From Collimonas arenae (GTDB lineage: Bacteria; Pseudomonadota; Gammaproteobacteria; Burkholderiales; Burkholderiaceae_D), in the NCBI RefSeq assembly GCF_001584165.1, contig NZ_CP013233.1, forward strand, positions 1,612,001 through 1,676,000: a stretch of 64,000 nucleotides of DNA, read 5' to 3'. This document shows positions 8,146 through 17,528 of the stretch, piece after piece. Both the position numbers and the translations under genes were made by a program. The notes beneath the pieces were generated by a model. It saw only the letters and a list, made by a program, of their open reading frames with translations, ran no database searches and was not told the origin of the DNA. Each line of letters starts with the position of its first letter. The first letter of the stretch is position 1.

Positions 8146-9408
8146 ATGGAAAAAAATCTGGCTGTAGTCAGGACACAAGTCAGTCCGCAAAACGACGCGC
8201 TGCTGGACATGCCAAGTCCGCTCGGCAACGCGTCGTCGCCGTTGCGTTCCTGGCTGTCGGTGGTGGCGGTGGCGATCGGCGCTTTCGCCTTCGTGACAAC
8301 CGAGTTCCTGCCGGTCGGCTTGCTGCCGCAGATCGCCCACGATCTCGGCGTTTCACCTGGCACCGCTGGCTTGATGGTGACCACGCCTGGCGTGATTGCA
8401 GCGATTTCAGCGCCTGGTTTGATGCTTGGAGCTGGCCGCATCAATCGTCGCCTGATTCTGCTGGCGCTGTCGGTGCTGCTGCTGGCGTCCAACCTGGTGT
8501 CAGCGATGGCGCCGGGCTTTGGCACGATGCTGCTGGGGCGTGCGTTGCTGGGTGCCGCCCTTGGTGGTTTCTGGACCTTGGCGCTGGCCACCTCGGCGCG
8601 CCTGGTGCATGAGGAGCATGCGGCCAAGGCCACAGCAATGATCTTGACCGGGGTCACCTTTGCCACCGTGATCGGTGTGCCGCTCGGTACCTTCATCAGC
8701 ACACTGGCGTCATGGCGCGCATCGTTCTTCGCCACCGGCTTACTGGCGGCTGTAGCGCTGGCTGCGCAAGCGTTGTTGCTGCCGTCGTTGCCATCGAAGG
8801 CGGCGATTCGTTTCAGCGATCTGCGCGCCTTGCTCAGCCGCGCCAATACCCGCAAGAGTTTGCTGATGGTGGCGCTGGTGTTCGGAGCGCACTTTTCTGC
8901 CTACACCTACGTCACGCCGTTCCTGACGCAAAACGCCGGCTTCGGCATTTCCACCGTGACTTCGGTGTTGCTGGGTTTTGGCATTGTCGGTTTCATTTCC
9001 AATTTCGTCGTCTCCACAACTGTCGGACGCAACCTGCAGCTGTCGCTGCTGGCGGTAGTGACTGTGCTGATGGTGGCGCTGCTGACATTGCCATTGCTGC
9101 ATGCGTCGCAAGCCGGAGTGATTGTCATGGTGCTGGCCTGGGGTGTTGCTTTCGGCGCGATTCCGCTGTGCCTTAGCATCTGGCTGCAATTGTCATCGCC
9201 GGACCTGCCCGAAGCCGGCTCCGCGCTGTTTGTCAGCATTGTGCAAGTGGCGATTGCGGTCGGTTCGTCGACCGGTGGCGTGGTGGTCGACTCTCTTGGC
9301 ATCCCGTCCACCTTGTGGCTGGGCGGCATTTTGGCGGTGGCCAGCCTGGCGGTGATCGCCAGCTTTGGCATCAACAATCAGAAGCTGAGTGAAATCTTGA
9401 GTCAGTAA
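8146..9408 (+). CDS. MFS transporter, DHA1 (AraJ/YdhP-like) drug or sugar efflux type
   Basis: 420 residues, twelve predicted membrane segments after a polar N-terminus of about 25 residues. The first segment region FVTTEFLPVGLLPQIAHDLGVSPGTAGLMVTTPGVIAAISAP is characteristic of the DHA1 proton antiporters related to AraJ, NepI and YdhP. Members export drugs, sugars or nucleosides; the substrate here is unknown. GAGGGAG precedes the ATG. Two CTGTA-N11-TACAG operators in its leader match the one over the Rrf2 promoter, so expression is likely released when the Rrf2 protein senses its signal. A strong bidirectional terminator follows. Confidence 0.88.
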   Translation: MEKNLAVVRTQVSPQNDALLDMPSPLGNASSPLRSWLSVVAVAIGAFAFVTTEFLPVGLLPQIAHDLGVSPGTAGLMVTTPGVIAAISAPGLMLGAGRINRRLILLALSVLLLASNLVSAMAPGFGTMLLGRALLGAALGGFWTLALATSARLVHEEHAAKATAMILTGVTFATVIGVPLGTFISTLASWRASFFATGLLAAVALAAQALLLPSLPSKAAIRFSDLRALLSRANTRKSLLMVALVFGAHFSAYTYVTPFLTQNAGFGISTVTSVLLGFGIVGFISNFVVSTTVGRNLQLSLLAVVTVLMVALLTLPLLHASQAGVIVMVLAWGVAFGAIPLCLSIWLQLSSPDLPEAGSALFVSIVQVAIAVGSSTGGVVVDSLGIPSTLWLGGILAVASLAVIASFGINNQKLSEILSQ

Positions 9409-9466
9409 TTCAGTGGTTGTACCGCGGTGCGCTTCGTCGGCACTGCGGTTTCAGCAGATATGGGCG

Positions 9467-9503
9467 AAAAAAAACGCTGCCGATAATTGGCAGCGTTTTT
9501 TTT
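9467..9503. terminator. Bidirectional Rho-independent terminator, MFS gene and efp
   Basis: A-run, CGCTGCC, loop GATAATT, GGCAGCG, T-run: an eight-A/eight-T flanked hairpin between two convergent genes. It functions in both directions. Confidence 0.9.
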
Positions 9504-9518
9504 TGCAAGCGGGGAAAA

Positions 9519-10088
9519 TTAACCGCGCTTCTTGAACTCGTTGGTACGAGTGTCGATTTCGATCTTGTCGTCGGAGCTGATGAACAGCGGCACCATGACA
9601 GTGTGCTGGTTGGCTTCGATCGCATTTTCGATCTTGGCTTCTTTCAGGACGTTGCCCGAAGTGTTGCCCTTGACTGCTGGCTCCGAATACACCACTTGGC
9701 GAACGATGGTTGTTGGCAGTTCTACCGAAATTGCCTTGCCGTCGTAAAACACGGCTTCGCATTCCATACCGTCTTTCAGGTAGTGCAGGGCGTCGCCCAG
9801 GTTTTCTTCTTCGATTTCGTACTGTTCGTAGTCGGCGTCCATGAACACGAACAATGGATCAGCGAAGTACGAATAGGTGACTGGCTTCTTGTCGAGAACA
9901 ACCACGTCAAACTTGTCGTCGCCACGGAAAACGTTTTCCATTGGGGCGTTGGTCAACAGGTTTTTCAGCTTCCATTTGTAGGTGAAGCCGGTACGGCTCG
10001 AACCGTTGACGTCAGAGCGCAGGACGATCATTGGCTTGCTGTCAACCATGATGATGTTGCCGACACGAATTTCTTTTGCTGGTTTCAT
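9519..10088 (-). CDS. efp: Translation elongation factor P (Arg32 type)
   Basis: 189 residues. EF-P binds between the ribosomal P and E sites and relieves stalling at consecutive prolines. All three beta-barrel domains are present, from [23 protein letters not shown] to [13 protein letters not shown]. The tip of domain I reads GSSRTGF, with Arg32 where enterobacteria have a modified lysine. Arg32 EF-Ps are activated by rhamnosylation by EarP with dTDP-rhamnose, and the earP gene lies directly upstream, 137 bp away on the same strand. The gap is large enough for its own promoter. Confidence 0.97.
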   Translation of the reverse strand: MKPAKEIRVGNIIMVDSKPMIVLRSDVNGSSRTGFTYKWKLKNLLTNAPMENVFRGDDKFDVVVLDKKPVTYSYFADPLFVFMDADYEQYEIEEENLGDALHYLKDGMECEAVFYDGKAISVELPTTIVRQVVYSEPAVKGNTSGNVLKEAKIENAIEANQHTVMVPLFISSDDKIEIDTRTNEFKKRG

Positions 10089-10225
10089 AGCGAATATACG
10101 TAAAAGTAGGTTACTTAAAAATCATCTGTAGCCTACTGGCAAAAAGCGCCGCAAGCCCACGTTTGATTGAATTTTGAATTGCGTCAAAAATTAGCCGTAT
10201 ATTTTAACCTATTTTTTGACATCTC

Positions 10226-11388
10226 TTAGCGAACTGTTTCGGCAAACTTCAGCAAATTCGATGCCAAATCGCCATTTGCCAACACTTGATGCTGCCAATC
10301 TGTGGACATCGTGGCAATTTTTGGCATGTCTGCTTTAAACGACGGCCAAATCTGGGCGAAATCGGCGCTTTCATCTGCGGCGGCGTTCCAGGCCAGGGAC
10401 AGCGCGACCAGGCTGTCGGTCTTGGCCGAATAACGGCGCAGGAACGCATTCAATTTAACGTGGTGCAAATCCTTGTCTTGCGGATAGATATGCCAGATAA
10501 ACGGCTTGCCCGCCCACTGCGCGCGGACGAAGGAATCTTCCCCGCGCACGAAATTGAGGTCACAGGCCCACAGCAGCTTGTCGTAATCGGGCTGGGGAAT
10601 AAAGGGCAGTACGCGTACGGTCAGCGCGCCGCGGGTCGCGCTTGCCCCCGGCCTAGAAATGCCTCGACCGCGCTGGCGGCAACGCCTTCCGGCACCAGGC
10701 AGGTAATGGCGGCATCGCTGTGTTGCCAGGCCTCGAACAATGCCGCAGCCGGCGCCTCCGGATAGCAAAACAGCGAAACTTTCAATGACGCGAATTCGGT
10801 TGCCGTGACGCCAAAGTGTTCGAGAAAGGCCGCCATCGCAGCCGGGTCTTGCTGGAAGGCCTCGCGCTGTTGCAGTAATGCCGATTCGAGCAGCAGCCCG
10901 CCGGTTTTGCCGGTGAAGCCTGGGAAAAAGAAATATTTGGTCAGCGACATTTGAGGATGGGGCGACGACAGCGTATGGCAGCCTTCCACCCATTCTTCGG
11001 CGCTCAAACCCTCCAGATTCAGCCACACAGGTTGCGGCGAACGCTGCGCCATTGCGGCGATGTAAGCCGGCGGGATGTCGCAGGCAAAGAATTCGATCAC
11101 GATATCAGCTACGTCGTCGGCGGAAAATGCGCCGTCCTGATCGCGCCAGTGACGTACCGTGATATTGGCGATTTTCTGCGTCTCGCAATCGATAGCCACC
11201 TCTGGGCAGATGCGCTGAAAACTGCGCAAGTCGTCGACCCACAATGTGACGCCGATGCCATGTTCCTGTTCCAGTTGACGCGCCAGGCGCCAGCAGATGC
11301 CGATGTCGCCGTAGTTGTCGACGACTTTGCAAAACAATGCCAGCGAGGTAGCCGGTGGCGTTTCCAGATGTGTGTTTTGATGATCCAA
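10226..11388 (-). pseudogene. earP: EF-P arginine 32 rhamnosyltransferase, interrupted by a one-base frameshift
   Basis: Two overlapping frames together give a complete EarP. The first part (11388 to about 10650) has the N-terminal LALFCKVVDNYGDIGICWRLARQL and WLNLEGLSAEEWVEGCHTL; the second (about 10650 to 10226) has VLPFIPQPDYDKLLWACDLNFVRGEDSFVRAQWAGKPFIWHIYPQ, the GT-B nucleotide-sugar-binding half. They join at a run of five G on the coding strand (complement of 10645-10649): six G would restore AFLGRGASATRGALTVRVLPF, matching the family. As written, translation would stop after 255 residues and lose the donor-binding domain. With efp next door and carrying Arg32, a functional EarP is expected, so a base-calling error is the likeliest cause. 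A real loss or programmed slippage is possible but less likely. Confidence 0.88.
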
Positions 11389-11493
11389 GATTCGAGTTCC
11401 AACAGTAGTTGCTGCTTTTTTATTGCCCGGCAGTTTTGCATTCGGCCGTGTAATGTAATAATGCCGTCCCCGTATGATACTGGACCCTTAAAG

Positions 11494-11739
11494 ATGACGA
11501 ACGAGCGTGACCTGATTGCCAATTTAACGCTGGCGGTAATCGATTTGGCAGGAGCAGTGGCGCAGATAGCGGAGACCATGCCAGAACACACCATGGCGCA
11601 GGTCAACGATTCGCTGAATGTGGCGGTCACCAAGCTGGAGCAGGTGGCCGTCGCCATCAGCACTGTGGATGACGCCGACGGCAATGGCGATCCGGCCGTC
11701 ACGGGTAATGGAGCAGAATGCGAGGCGTCAGGAAGCTAG
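11494..11739 (+). CDS. Small hypothetical protein
   Basis: 81 residues, not recognised. The N-terminal two-thirds (NERDLIANLTLAVIDLAGAVAQIAETMPEHTMAQVNDSLNVAVTKLEQVAVAIS) is a likely amphipathic helical bundle; the C-terminal end is acidic and low-complexity. An in-frame ATG at 11461 would add 11 residues; neither start has a good ribosome-binding site. It is divergent from earP and overlaps the end of the DUF2867 gene by 41 bases on the opposite strand. Its periodic hydrophobicity suggests a coding region, but no function can be assigned. Confidence 0.5.
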   Translation: MTNERDLIANLTLAVIDLAGAVAQIAETMPEHTMAQVNDSLNVAVTKLEQVAVAISTVDDADGNGDPAVTGNGAECEASGS

Positions 11740-12235
11740 GCGAGGCGTTCGAAACTGGCGCGTTCCAGCAAGTGACGAACAATGATGCGGTGAAAGGGCA
11801 GTATCGTCGCAAGATAGGTGCGACCCAGGAAATTGTTGGTTTTACCAAAGTGGCGACAGTCACCTGCGTGCCGCCGAAGCGGTCGGGCGCAGCCACAATG
11901 CTGATTCTGAAATCGAGGTGCTTGTCGTCGAATCCCAGTATCACTTCCTGCGAAGATTGCGAGACGATAGGAAAGCCGCCTACCATGCGCAGCGCCGACT
12001 TCGGATCATCCACTCCCATCTCGACGGTTCTTAATCTGAATAATTTGACGACCCGGTTACGGATCGTCATCAGGCCCTTTATCCACGATGGAGGATGCTT
12101 GATGATGGCATCTGCGGCTTGTCGCGCGTCCAGGCCGGAGATGCTGGTTGCAACCTGGTAGGCGTCGGCAAAATCGTGGCCCGGCAAGAGCCGCCGGGAT
12201 TCAGGTGGCGGCGCTACCGCTACTGCGGCGCTCAT
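11699..12235 (-). CDS. DUF2867 domain protein coupled to cydX
   Basis: 178 residues. It shows the DUF2867 pattern: DFADAYQVATSISGLDARQAADAIIKHPPSWIKGLMTIRNRVVKLFRL, then GFPIVSQSSQEVILGFDDKHLDFRISI and a C-terminal LVKPTISWVAPILRRYCPFTASLFV. No enzymatic residues are known for this family. Its ATG (12233-12235) overlaps the TGA of cydX as ATGA, so the two are translationally coupled and it is the last gene of the cytochrome bd operon. That linkage suggests a role in membrane or haem/oxidase biology, or simply a passenger; this is inference. Confidence 0.75.
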   Translation of the reverse strand: MSAAVAVAPPPESRRLLPGHDFADAYQVATSISGLDARQAADAIIKHPPSWIKGLMTIRNRVVKLFRLRTVEMGVDDPKSALRMVGGFPIVSQSSQEVILGFDDKHLDFRISIVAAPDRFGGTQVTVATLVKPTISWVAPILRRYCPFTASLFVTCWNAPVSNASPSFLTPRILLHYP

Positions 12236-12405
12236 TTTTTGCGAGCCTTGCTCTGTTCGTGCTCGGCCGCAGCTCGTTCAAAGCGCTCGCGGGTGGTTTC
12301 TTCGTCGCGGCTGCCGAACGCGTAGTTGGCTTCCAGCCACATGACGTTGATGATGCCGAACGCCAGTGCCAGGCCGATGCCAAGTATCCATGCGAAATAC
12401 CACAT
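12232..12405 (-). CDS. cydX: Cytochrome bd oxidase small subunit CydX
   Basis: 57 residues, missed by length cut-offs. It begins MWYFAWILGIGLALAFGIIN, then VMWLEANY: one transmembrane helix with the conserved WYFAWILG and the MWLE motif of CydX/YbgT, followed by a charged cytoplasmic tail rich in Arg, Glu and Lys. CydX stabilises the haem groups of the CydAB complex in the inner membrane. The ATG has AGGAGAATTTT upstream. It lies 87 bp after cydB and overlaps the DUF2867 start by ATGA. Confidence 0.93.
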   Translation of the reverse strand: MWYFAWILGIGLALAFGIINVMWLEANYAFGSRDEETTRERFERAAAEHEQSKARKK

Positions 12406-12492
12406 AAAATTCTCCTGTATTGATTGTTGCAGTTTTTTAGTTGGCAGGCCTGGCCGCCGTCCAGAAACGCCTGCGGCCAGGTCCGATGCCGA

Positions 12493-13635
12493 TTAATAGG
12501 CGGTGTGTTCGTTGTCTTCGATATGCTTGAGCGTGATCTTGCCGCGCATCACCCGGTAGACCCAGGTGGTGTATAGCAAGATGATCGGCAGCATGATCAC
12601 CACGACCCAGAACATGATGCCCAGCGTCTTGTGGCTCGATACCGCATCCCAGACGGTCAGGCTGCTGTTCGGGTCGAGCGAGGACGGCATGACGAACGGG
12701 AACAGTGAGGCGCCGGCGGTGAGGATGACTCCGGTGACGCTGAGGCCGCTGGACAGGAATGCCGCCATTGCCTTGTTGGCGGCACTGAACACGACACACA
12801 GCAAGGCTCCGGCAACAGCAACGATCGGCAAGGCCCAGATGAGCGGCCAGCGTGCATAGTTGTCGAACCAGACGCCGGTGGCGGTGGTCACGGTTTTAGC
12901 GGTCGGGATGAAGGCGGTGTTGATGTCCGGCATGGCAGTAATCCGATAGCCGTGGATGCCGTAGGCGACCCAGAAACCGCCGGCAACGAACAGCGCTATG
13001 GTCACCAGGCCGGCGATCTTGGCTACGCTGCGGGCGCGTTGGGCGATCAGCGCATCGGTCTTGACTTGCAGGTAGGTCGCGCCATGCATCAGCAGCATGG
13101 CTACGCTCAGCAAGCCGGCCAGCAGGCCGAACGGATTCAGCAGCTGGAAGAAATTGCCGGTGTATTCAACGCGCATGGTGTCGTCGTAGTGGAAAGGCAC
13201 GCCGAGGAACAGGTTGCCGAACGCTACGCCGAAAATCAGCGGCGGGACGAAGCCGCCGGCGAACAGGCCCCAATCCCAAGCATTGCGCCAGCGAGTATCG
13301 GCTACCTTGCTGCGGTAGTCGAACCCGACCGGGCGGAAGAACAGCGAGAACAGCAGCAGCATCAGGGCGATATAGAAGCCTGAGAAGGCAGCGCCATAGA
13401 CCAGCGGCCAGGCGGCGAAAATGGCGCCGCCGGCGGTGATGAACCAGGTCTGGTTACCTTCCCAGGTACTGCCGATCGAATTGATGATGACACGGCGTTC
13501 GCCGTCGTTCTTGCCGATGAACGGCAGCAGCATGCCGACGCCGAAGTCGAAGCCGTCGGTCAGGGCGAAGCCGATCAGCAACACGCCGACGAAGCCCCAC
13601 CAGATTACTTTTAGTGTTTCGTAGTCAAAAATCAT
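12493..13635 (-). CDS. cydB: Cytochrome bd ubiquinol oxidase subunit II
   Basis: 380 residues, the E. coli CydB length. Highly hydrophobic; begins [71 protein letters not shown], which is the conserved N-terminus including the GNQTW segment. With CydA it forms the high-affinity quinol oxidase that reduces oxygen to water and helps growth at low oxygen and under nitrosative stress. It is 10 bp downstream of cydA and upstream of cydX. Confidence 0.97.
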   Translation of the reverse strand: MIFDYETLKVIWWGFVGVLLIGFALTDGFDFGVGMLLPFIGKNDGERRVIINSIGSTWEGNQTWFITAGGAIFAAWPLVYGAAFSGFYIALMLLLFSLFFRPVGFDYRSKVADTRWRNAWDWGLFAGGFVPPLIFGVAFGNLFLGVPFHYDDTMRVEYTGNFFQLLNPFGLLAGLLSVAMLLMHGATYLQVKTDALIAQRARSVAKIAGLVTIALFVAGGFWVAYGIHGYRITAMPDINTAFIPTAKTVTTATGVWFDNYARWPLIWALPIVAVAGALLCVVFSAANKAMAAFLSSGLSVTGVILTAGASLFPFVMPSSLDPNSSLTVWDAVSSHKTLGIMFWVVVIMLPIILLYTTWVYRVMRGKITLKHIEDNEHTAY

Positions 13636-13645
13636 GGTTTTCCCC

Positions 13646-15238
13646 TCAGGCCTTGGCGGTGGCGTCGTTGCCGACGATTGGCTTGTCTAGCAGTTCCCAG
13701 TGGTATTTGCCGGTGTGCAGGCTGCTTGGACCACGGCGCGCGTATTTCACCATCAGGATCATTTCAACGATGAACAGGAAGGTGTAGAAACCGAGGAAGC
13801 CGGCCAGGCTGAAGTACAGGCTTCCAGGTTGCAGGGTCGAGGCTGACAGATGAGTCGGCAACACGCCCGAAATGGTCCACGGCTGACGACCATATTCGGC
13901 CAGTAGCCAGCCCAGTTCCATCGCTACCCATGGCAGCGGAATGCTGTACACGGCCAGGCGCAGCAACCAGCGTTGCTTGGACAGTGTCTTGCGAATCAGG
14001 AAATAGAACGAGCAAGAGAAGATGAACAGGAACAGCAAGCCGAGGCCGACCATGATCCGGAACGACCAGAACATCGGAAAAACTTTCGGGATGGTGTCGT
14101 CGACCGCCATCGCTATCTGTTCCGGTGTCGCATCGACGACGTTCGGGGTGTACTTCTTCAGCAGCAAGCCGTAGCCGAGATCGCCTTTTACTTTATCGAA
14201 GGCAGCTAACACTTCCGGCGATTTGTCGCCGGACTTGAGGCGGGTCAGGGCGGCGTAGGCCACCATGCCGTTGCGGATCTGCACCTCATGTTCCTTTTTC
14301 AGATCCTGGATGCCGGTGATTTGCTTGTCGACCGAACGCGTGCCGATCAGACCCAGTACATAGGGGATCTTGAAGGCATAATCGGTGCGCTGCTCTTTCT
14401 CGTTGGGCCAGCCGAAAACGGTGATGCCGGCCGGAGCTGGCTCGGTGTGCCATTCTGCTTCCATGGTCGCCATCTTCACTTTATTGACTTCGCCGGCGGT
14501 ATAACCCGATTCGTCGCCGAGTACGATCACCGACAAGGTCGAGGCCAGACCGAAGCCGGCAGCGATGGCAAACGAACGCAGCGCAAACGCGGTGTCGCGT
14601 CCTTTCAGCAGGTAGTAGGCGGAGATGCCGAGCACGAACATCGAGGCGGCGACATAGCCGGCCGAAATAGTGTGGACGAACTTGACCTGGGCCACCGGGT
14701 TGAAGATGACGTCGATGATGCTGGTCAGTTCCATGCGCATGGTTTCATAGTTGAACTCGGCGCCGACCGGATTGTTCATCCAGCCGTTGGCGATCAGAAT
14801 CCACAGGGCCGACAGGCTGGAGCCAAGCGCGACCAGGAAAGTGATCAGCAGATGTTGGACGCGCGACAGGCGGTCCCAGCCGAAGAAGAACAGGCCGACG
14901 AAGGTCGATTCAAGGAAGAACGCCATCATGCCTTCGATCGCCAGCGGCGTGCCGAAGATGTCGCCGACATAGTGCGAGTAATACGACCAGTTGGTGCCGA
15001 ACTGGAATTCCAGCGTGATGCCGGTGGCGATCCCCATGGCGAAATTGATGCCGAACAGCTTGCCCCAGAAGCGCGTCATGTCCTTGTAGATCGGGCTGCC
15101 GGTCATGACGTAGACCGACTCCATGATGACCAGAATCCAAGATAGTCCAAGTGTCAGCGGGACAAATAAAAAGTGAAACAACGCGGTTGCCGCGAATTGC
15201 AGGCGCGATAAAGCGACGACTTCATCGATAGGAATCAT
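13646..15238 (-). CDS. cydA: Cytochrome bd ubiquinol oxidase subunit I
   Basis: 530 residues from the ATG at 15238, which is preceded by AGAGG; a longer frame to 15367 runs through cydP and is not used. It begins [25 protein letters not shown], with His22 matching the haem b595/d ligand (His19 in E. coli), and carries the quinol-oxidase signature [23 protein letters not shown]. All three haems bind here. The start overlaps the cydP stop by four bases. It is the core of the operon cydP-cydA-cydB-cydX-DUF2867 beneath a GbsR/MarR regulator. Confidence 0.97.
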   Translation of the reverse strand: MIPIDEVVALSRLQFAATALFHFLFVPLTLGLSWILVIMESVYVMTGSPIYKDMTRFWGKLFGINFAMGIATGITLEFQFGTNWSYYSHYVGDIFGTPLAIEGMMAFFLESTFVGLFFFGWDRLSRVQHLLITFLVALGSSLSALWILIANGWMNNPVGAEFNYETMRMELTSIIDVIFNPVAQVKFVHTISAGYVAASMFVLGISAYYLLKGRDTAFALRSFAIAAGFGLASTLSVIVLGDESGYTAGEVNKVKMATMEAEWHTEPAPAGITVFGWPNEKEQRTDYAFKIPYVLGLIGTRSVDKQITGIQDLKKEHEVQIRNGMVAYAALTRLKSGDKSPEVLAAFDKVKGDLGYGLLLKKYTPNVVDATPEQIAMAVDDTIPKVFPMFWSFRIMVGLGLLFLFIFSCSFYFLIRKTLSKQRWLLRLAVYSIPLPWVAMELGWLLAEYGRQPWTISGVLPTHLSASTLQPGSLYFSLAGFLGFYTFLFIVEMILMVKYARRGPSSLHTGKYHWELLDKPIVGNDATAKA

Positions 15239-15462
15239 TGGTGGGCCTCTGCAGGGGTTAGGTGGGAAGGGGGTATGGCTGGTTGTTGGCTCAGGAAGTG
15301 CTGCTCGACCAATTCGGTCGGCATGCGCATTTTCTTGGTTTGCGGTTCCGAGAAAAAGGCCTTCCACAGGAGCATCAAAAGGGCGATCTTGACCATCAGG
15401 ATCAAGGTGATTTCAACCGCCAGCGGCAAGCGCGTAAACCGTTTCGTTAAGGCGAAAGACAT
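15235..15462 (-). CDS. cydP: Cytochrome oxidase putative small subunit CydP
   Basis: 75 residues. One membrane segment (VEITLILMVKIALLMLLWKAFF) followed by a soluble tail with the conserved FSEPQTKKMRMP, the pattern of the CydP family found before cydAB in Neisseria and related betaproteobacteria. Its stop overlaps the cydA start (ATGA), indicating coupled synthesis. Its exact role in the oxidase is not established. Confidence 0.88.
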   Translation of the reverse strand: MSFALTKRFTRLPLAVEITLILMVKIALLMLLWKAFFSEPQTKKMRMPTELVEQHFLSQQPAIPPSHLTPAEAHQ

Positions 15463-15469
15463 TATGCGT

Positions 15470-16126
15470 CTACTCCTTTAAGTCGGCGTTCAGGTGTACA
15501 TCGGGGTGATCTGTGCTGGTTTTGCTTTTGTTGCCGGTGCCAGGGATGCGGAATTTGTCTCGCACATCCAGCAACTTCTTGACTTTCGATCCCATTTTCA
15601 TCAGCGAGGCCAGTGTTTCTGGCGAGAGTCGCTGTACATCGTCGAACCATGAGCTGGACAATTCGATCAGATTGTACATTTCTCGCATTCGCTTTTGGGC
15701 AACTTTATCGACATCGTTCGAAGGATTTTCCAGCAAGGCATCGCGCAGCATGGACAACGTGGGTTCGATTTCACGGCGCCGACGCTCTTCCAGCAGCGCT
15801 TTGAAGATGTCCCAGATGTCCTTTGGCGGCTCGAAATACTCGCGGCGATCACCCGAGTGGTGCAACAGCTTGACCAGGCGCCAGGATTGCAATTCTTTCA
15901 ACCCCATGCTGACATTGGAACGCGAAAACGCCAGGTATTCGGCGATCTGGTCGGCGTTGAGTGGCCGCCCGAGGACGTAAAGCAGCGCGTAAATCTGCCC
16001 GACGGTGCGGTTGATGCCCCAGCGGCTGCCCATTTCGCCGAAGTGCGAAATGAAGCGCAGGGTCAATGGCGTGAGTGGGGGGAGTGGCGAGGGATCGAGG
16101 TTTTCGCCCGGTGTTTGTGTAGGCAT
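15470..16126 (-). CDS. GbsR/MarR family transcriptional regulator of the cyd operon
   Basis: 218 residues. After a Pro-rich N-terminus comes the GbsR-type winged helix: LRFISHFGEMGSRWGINRTVGQIYALLYVLGRPLNADQIAEYLAFSRSNVSMGLKELQSWRLVKLLHHSGDRREYFEPPKDIWDIFKALLEERRRREIEPTL. This family (GbsR, OpcR, and regulators near cydA in betaproteobacteria) consists of repressors. It is 7 bp upstream of cydP on the same strand, so the whole unit is regulator-cydPABX-DUF2867 from one promoter. An 18-bp perfect palindrome overlaps that promoter and is the obvious autoregulatory site. The effector is unknown. Confidence 0.88.
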   Translation of the reverse strand: MPTQTPGENLDPSPLPPLTPLTLRFISHFGEMGSRWGINRTVGQIYALLYVLGRPLNADQIAEYLAFSRSNVSMGLKELQSWRLVKLLHHSGDRREYFEPPKDIWDIFKALLEERRRREIEPTLSMLRDALLENPSNDVDKVAQKRMREMYNLIELSSSWFDDVQRLSPETLASLMKMGSKVKKLLDVRDKFRIPGTGNKSKTSTDHPDVHLNADLKE

Positions 16127-16138
16127 GATATTTTGAAT

Positions 16139-16183
16139 TTTCAGTAATTACTGAAATATAAGTTAAAGCTGAATGTTTTGCAA
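16139..16183 (-). promoter_or_regulatory. cyd operon promoter with an 18-bp palindromic operator
   Basis: On the minus strand, TTGCAA (16178-16183) and TATATT (16155-16160) are 17 bp apart. The perfect palindrome TTTCAGTAATTACTGAAA (16139-16156) begins inside the -10 element and covers the expected transcription start, 13 bases before the ATG of the GbsR-type regulator. The geometry is that of a repressor site. Confidence 0.78.
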
Positions 16184-16605
16184 TAAGATTAATCCCAGGC
16201 GCGCACCGGTGAGATTAAAGCGACAACCAAGGCTTTCCTGCGTTTCGATACGGTAAAAATGGATTTTGCTAAAGAGATATTGGGGCATCAACGGCTGCGC
16301 ACAGCGTGATGTGTTTTCGGAATATTCAGGGCGACGGAAGGTAAAGGACAGCGCCCTGCAGCATGGCGCGAAAACTCTATTTGCGCCTCTCAATATCCCT
16401 AATCGTGGCCGGGAAGCCGTGATTGCGGATCCGCAGGGGGAGGGCAGTTTTCGGCGTACTGGCGTCCAGCAGCGGCGATCCTGACGATGTTCCGGCATTG
16501 AGTTTGACGAGCGCAAACATCGACCCTAAGTGTGACACCGCACCGACAAGAGACGGCGCTTGGCGTGTAATGAAGGCCGTGCATACGACAAATCGGAGAA
16601 ATCAC
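16184..16605. other. Intergenic region between the cyd promoter and the BON gene
   Basis: About 420 bp without a convincing gene. TTGACG at 16504-16509 with TAAGTG 17 bp later is a weak candidate promoter for the BON-domain gene. No repeats or hairpins stand out. Confidence 0.45.
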
Positions 16606-17238
16606 ATGAACACATTTATTCTTGGTAAAGCAGCGATTCGCAATCTGTTGATCGTCGCTGCATTCGGAGCCAGCCTTGGTGCCGGTACGGCGATCGCAGC
16701 GTCAAGCGATGCCGCCGCTGCGCCGCAGCCGCATAGCGACGGCGTGGCGGCCACAATTACAGATACCGCCATTACCGGCTCGGTAAAGGCGCGCTTGATG
16801 GGAAATTCGCACCTTAAAGCATCTGACATCAGCGTGACCACCACCAACGGCGTGGTCACTTTGAGCGGGACGGCGAGCAGTTCACGCGCCAAGTCCTTGG
16901 CAGGAGCACAGGCAAAAGCTGTGGAGGGTGTTAAAAGTGTCGATAACGGGCTCAGCGTTGCAACCAGCAACAAAGTGCAGGCCAAGGCAGACATGACTGT
17001 CGCGAAAACCGAGCGGGTAGTCACTGACAGCTGGATCACCACAAAGGTGAAATCCGAAATCCTCGCTAACAGTGTCACCAAGGGGTTCGATGTGAGCGTG
17101 AAGACGACCCACGGCGTGGTTGCGTTGAGCGGTACTTTGGCGAACCAGGATGCCATCGATCACGTCAAGGACATTGCAGCCAAGGTGACCGGTGTGAAGA
17201 GCGTTGATACTTCCGCCATCGTTGTAGCCAGCCAATAA
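16606..17238 (+). CDS. BON domain periplasmic protein (OsmY-like)
   Basis: 210 residues from the ATG at 16606, which has CGGAGAA upstream; the open frame continues upstream to 16423 without a better start. The N-terminus (LLIVAAFGASLGAGTAIAASS) is a Sec signal peptide. Two BON domains follow, at about residues 50-115 and 137-208, each with the pattern D-x2-I-T-x-S-V-K, then V-T-T-x-N/H-G-V-V-x-L-S-G-T, then A-x2-V-x-G-V-K-S-V-D. Such proteins bind phospholipid surfaces in the periplasm and are often induced by osmotic or envelope stress. Single-gene unit by spacing. Confidence 0.9.
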   Translation: MNTFILGKAAIRNLLIVAAFGASLGAGTAIAASSDAAAAPQPHSDGVAATITDTAITGSVKARLMGNSHLKASDISVTTTNGVVTLSGTASSSRAKSLAGAQAKAVEGVKSVDNGLSVATSNKVQAKADMTVAKTERVVTDSWITTKVKSEILANSVTKGFDVSVKTTHGVVALSGTLANQDAIDHVKDIAAKVTGVKSVDTSAIVVASQ

Positions 17239-17528
17239 AGGGAAGCTCGAAACCTGCTGTACGTTGTGCTTACATTGGTAAAATTGCAATAAATCTGGTC
17301 CGCTTTGCCGTTAAATTGTATTTTCCCTTGCAAAGTCGGACCTGATTCACTCCCTGGCTCGCTCCTTCCCAACGATTTTGAACCCTGTTTTCCATGTCGC
17401 TACATGCCGACGGTGTGGTTATGTCTGCAACGATGTTGATGTTGCATCGCACGATAGGGGCTGGACCCGTTATAATTTCGGACTGCGAAGGTAGTAGCAA
17501 ATTTTTTCATTATTGACGAGAGCACACC

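Noticed and set aside
10645..10649. Programmed -1 frameshift in earP
   Set aside because: There is no X-XXY-YYZ slippery heptamer or clear downstream stimulatory structure, and two other genes show the same missing-G pattern.
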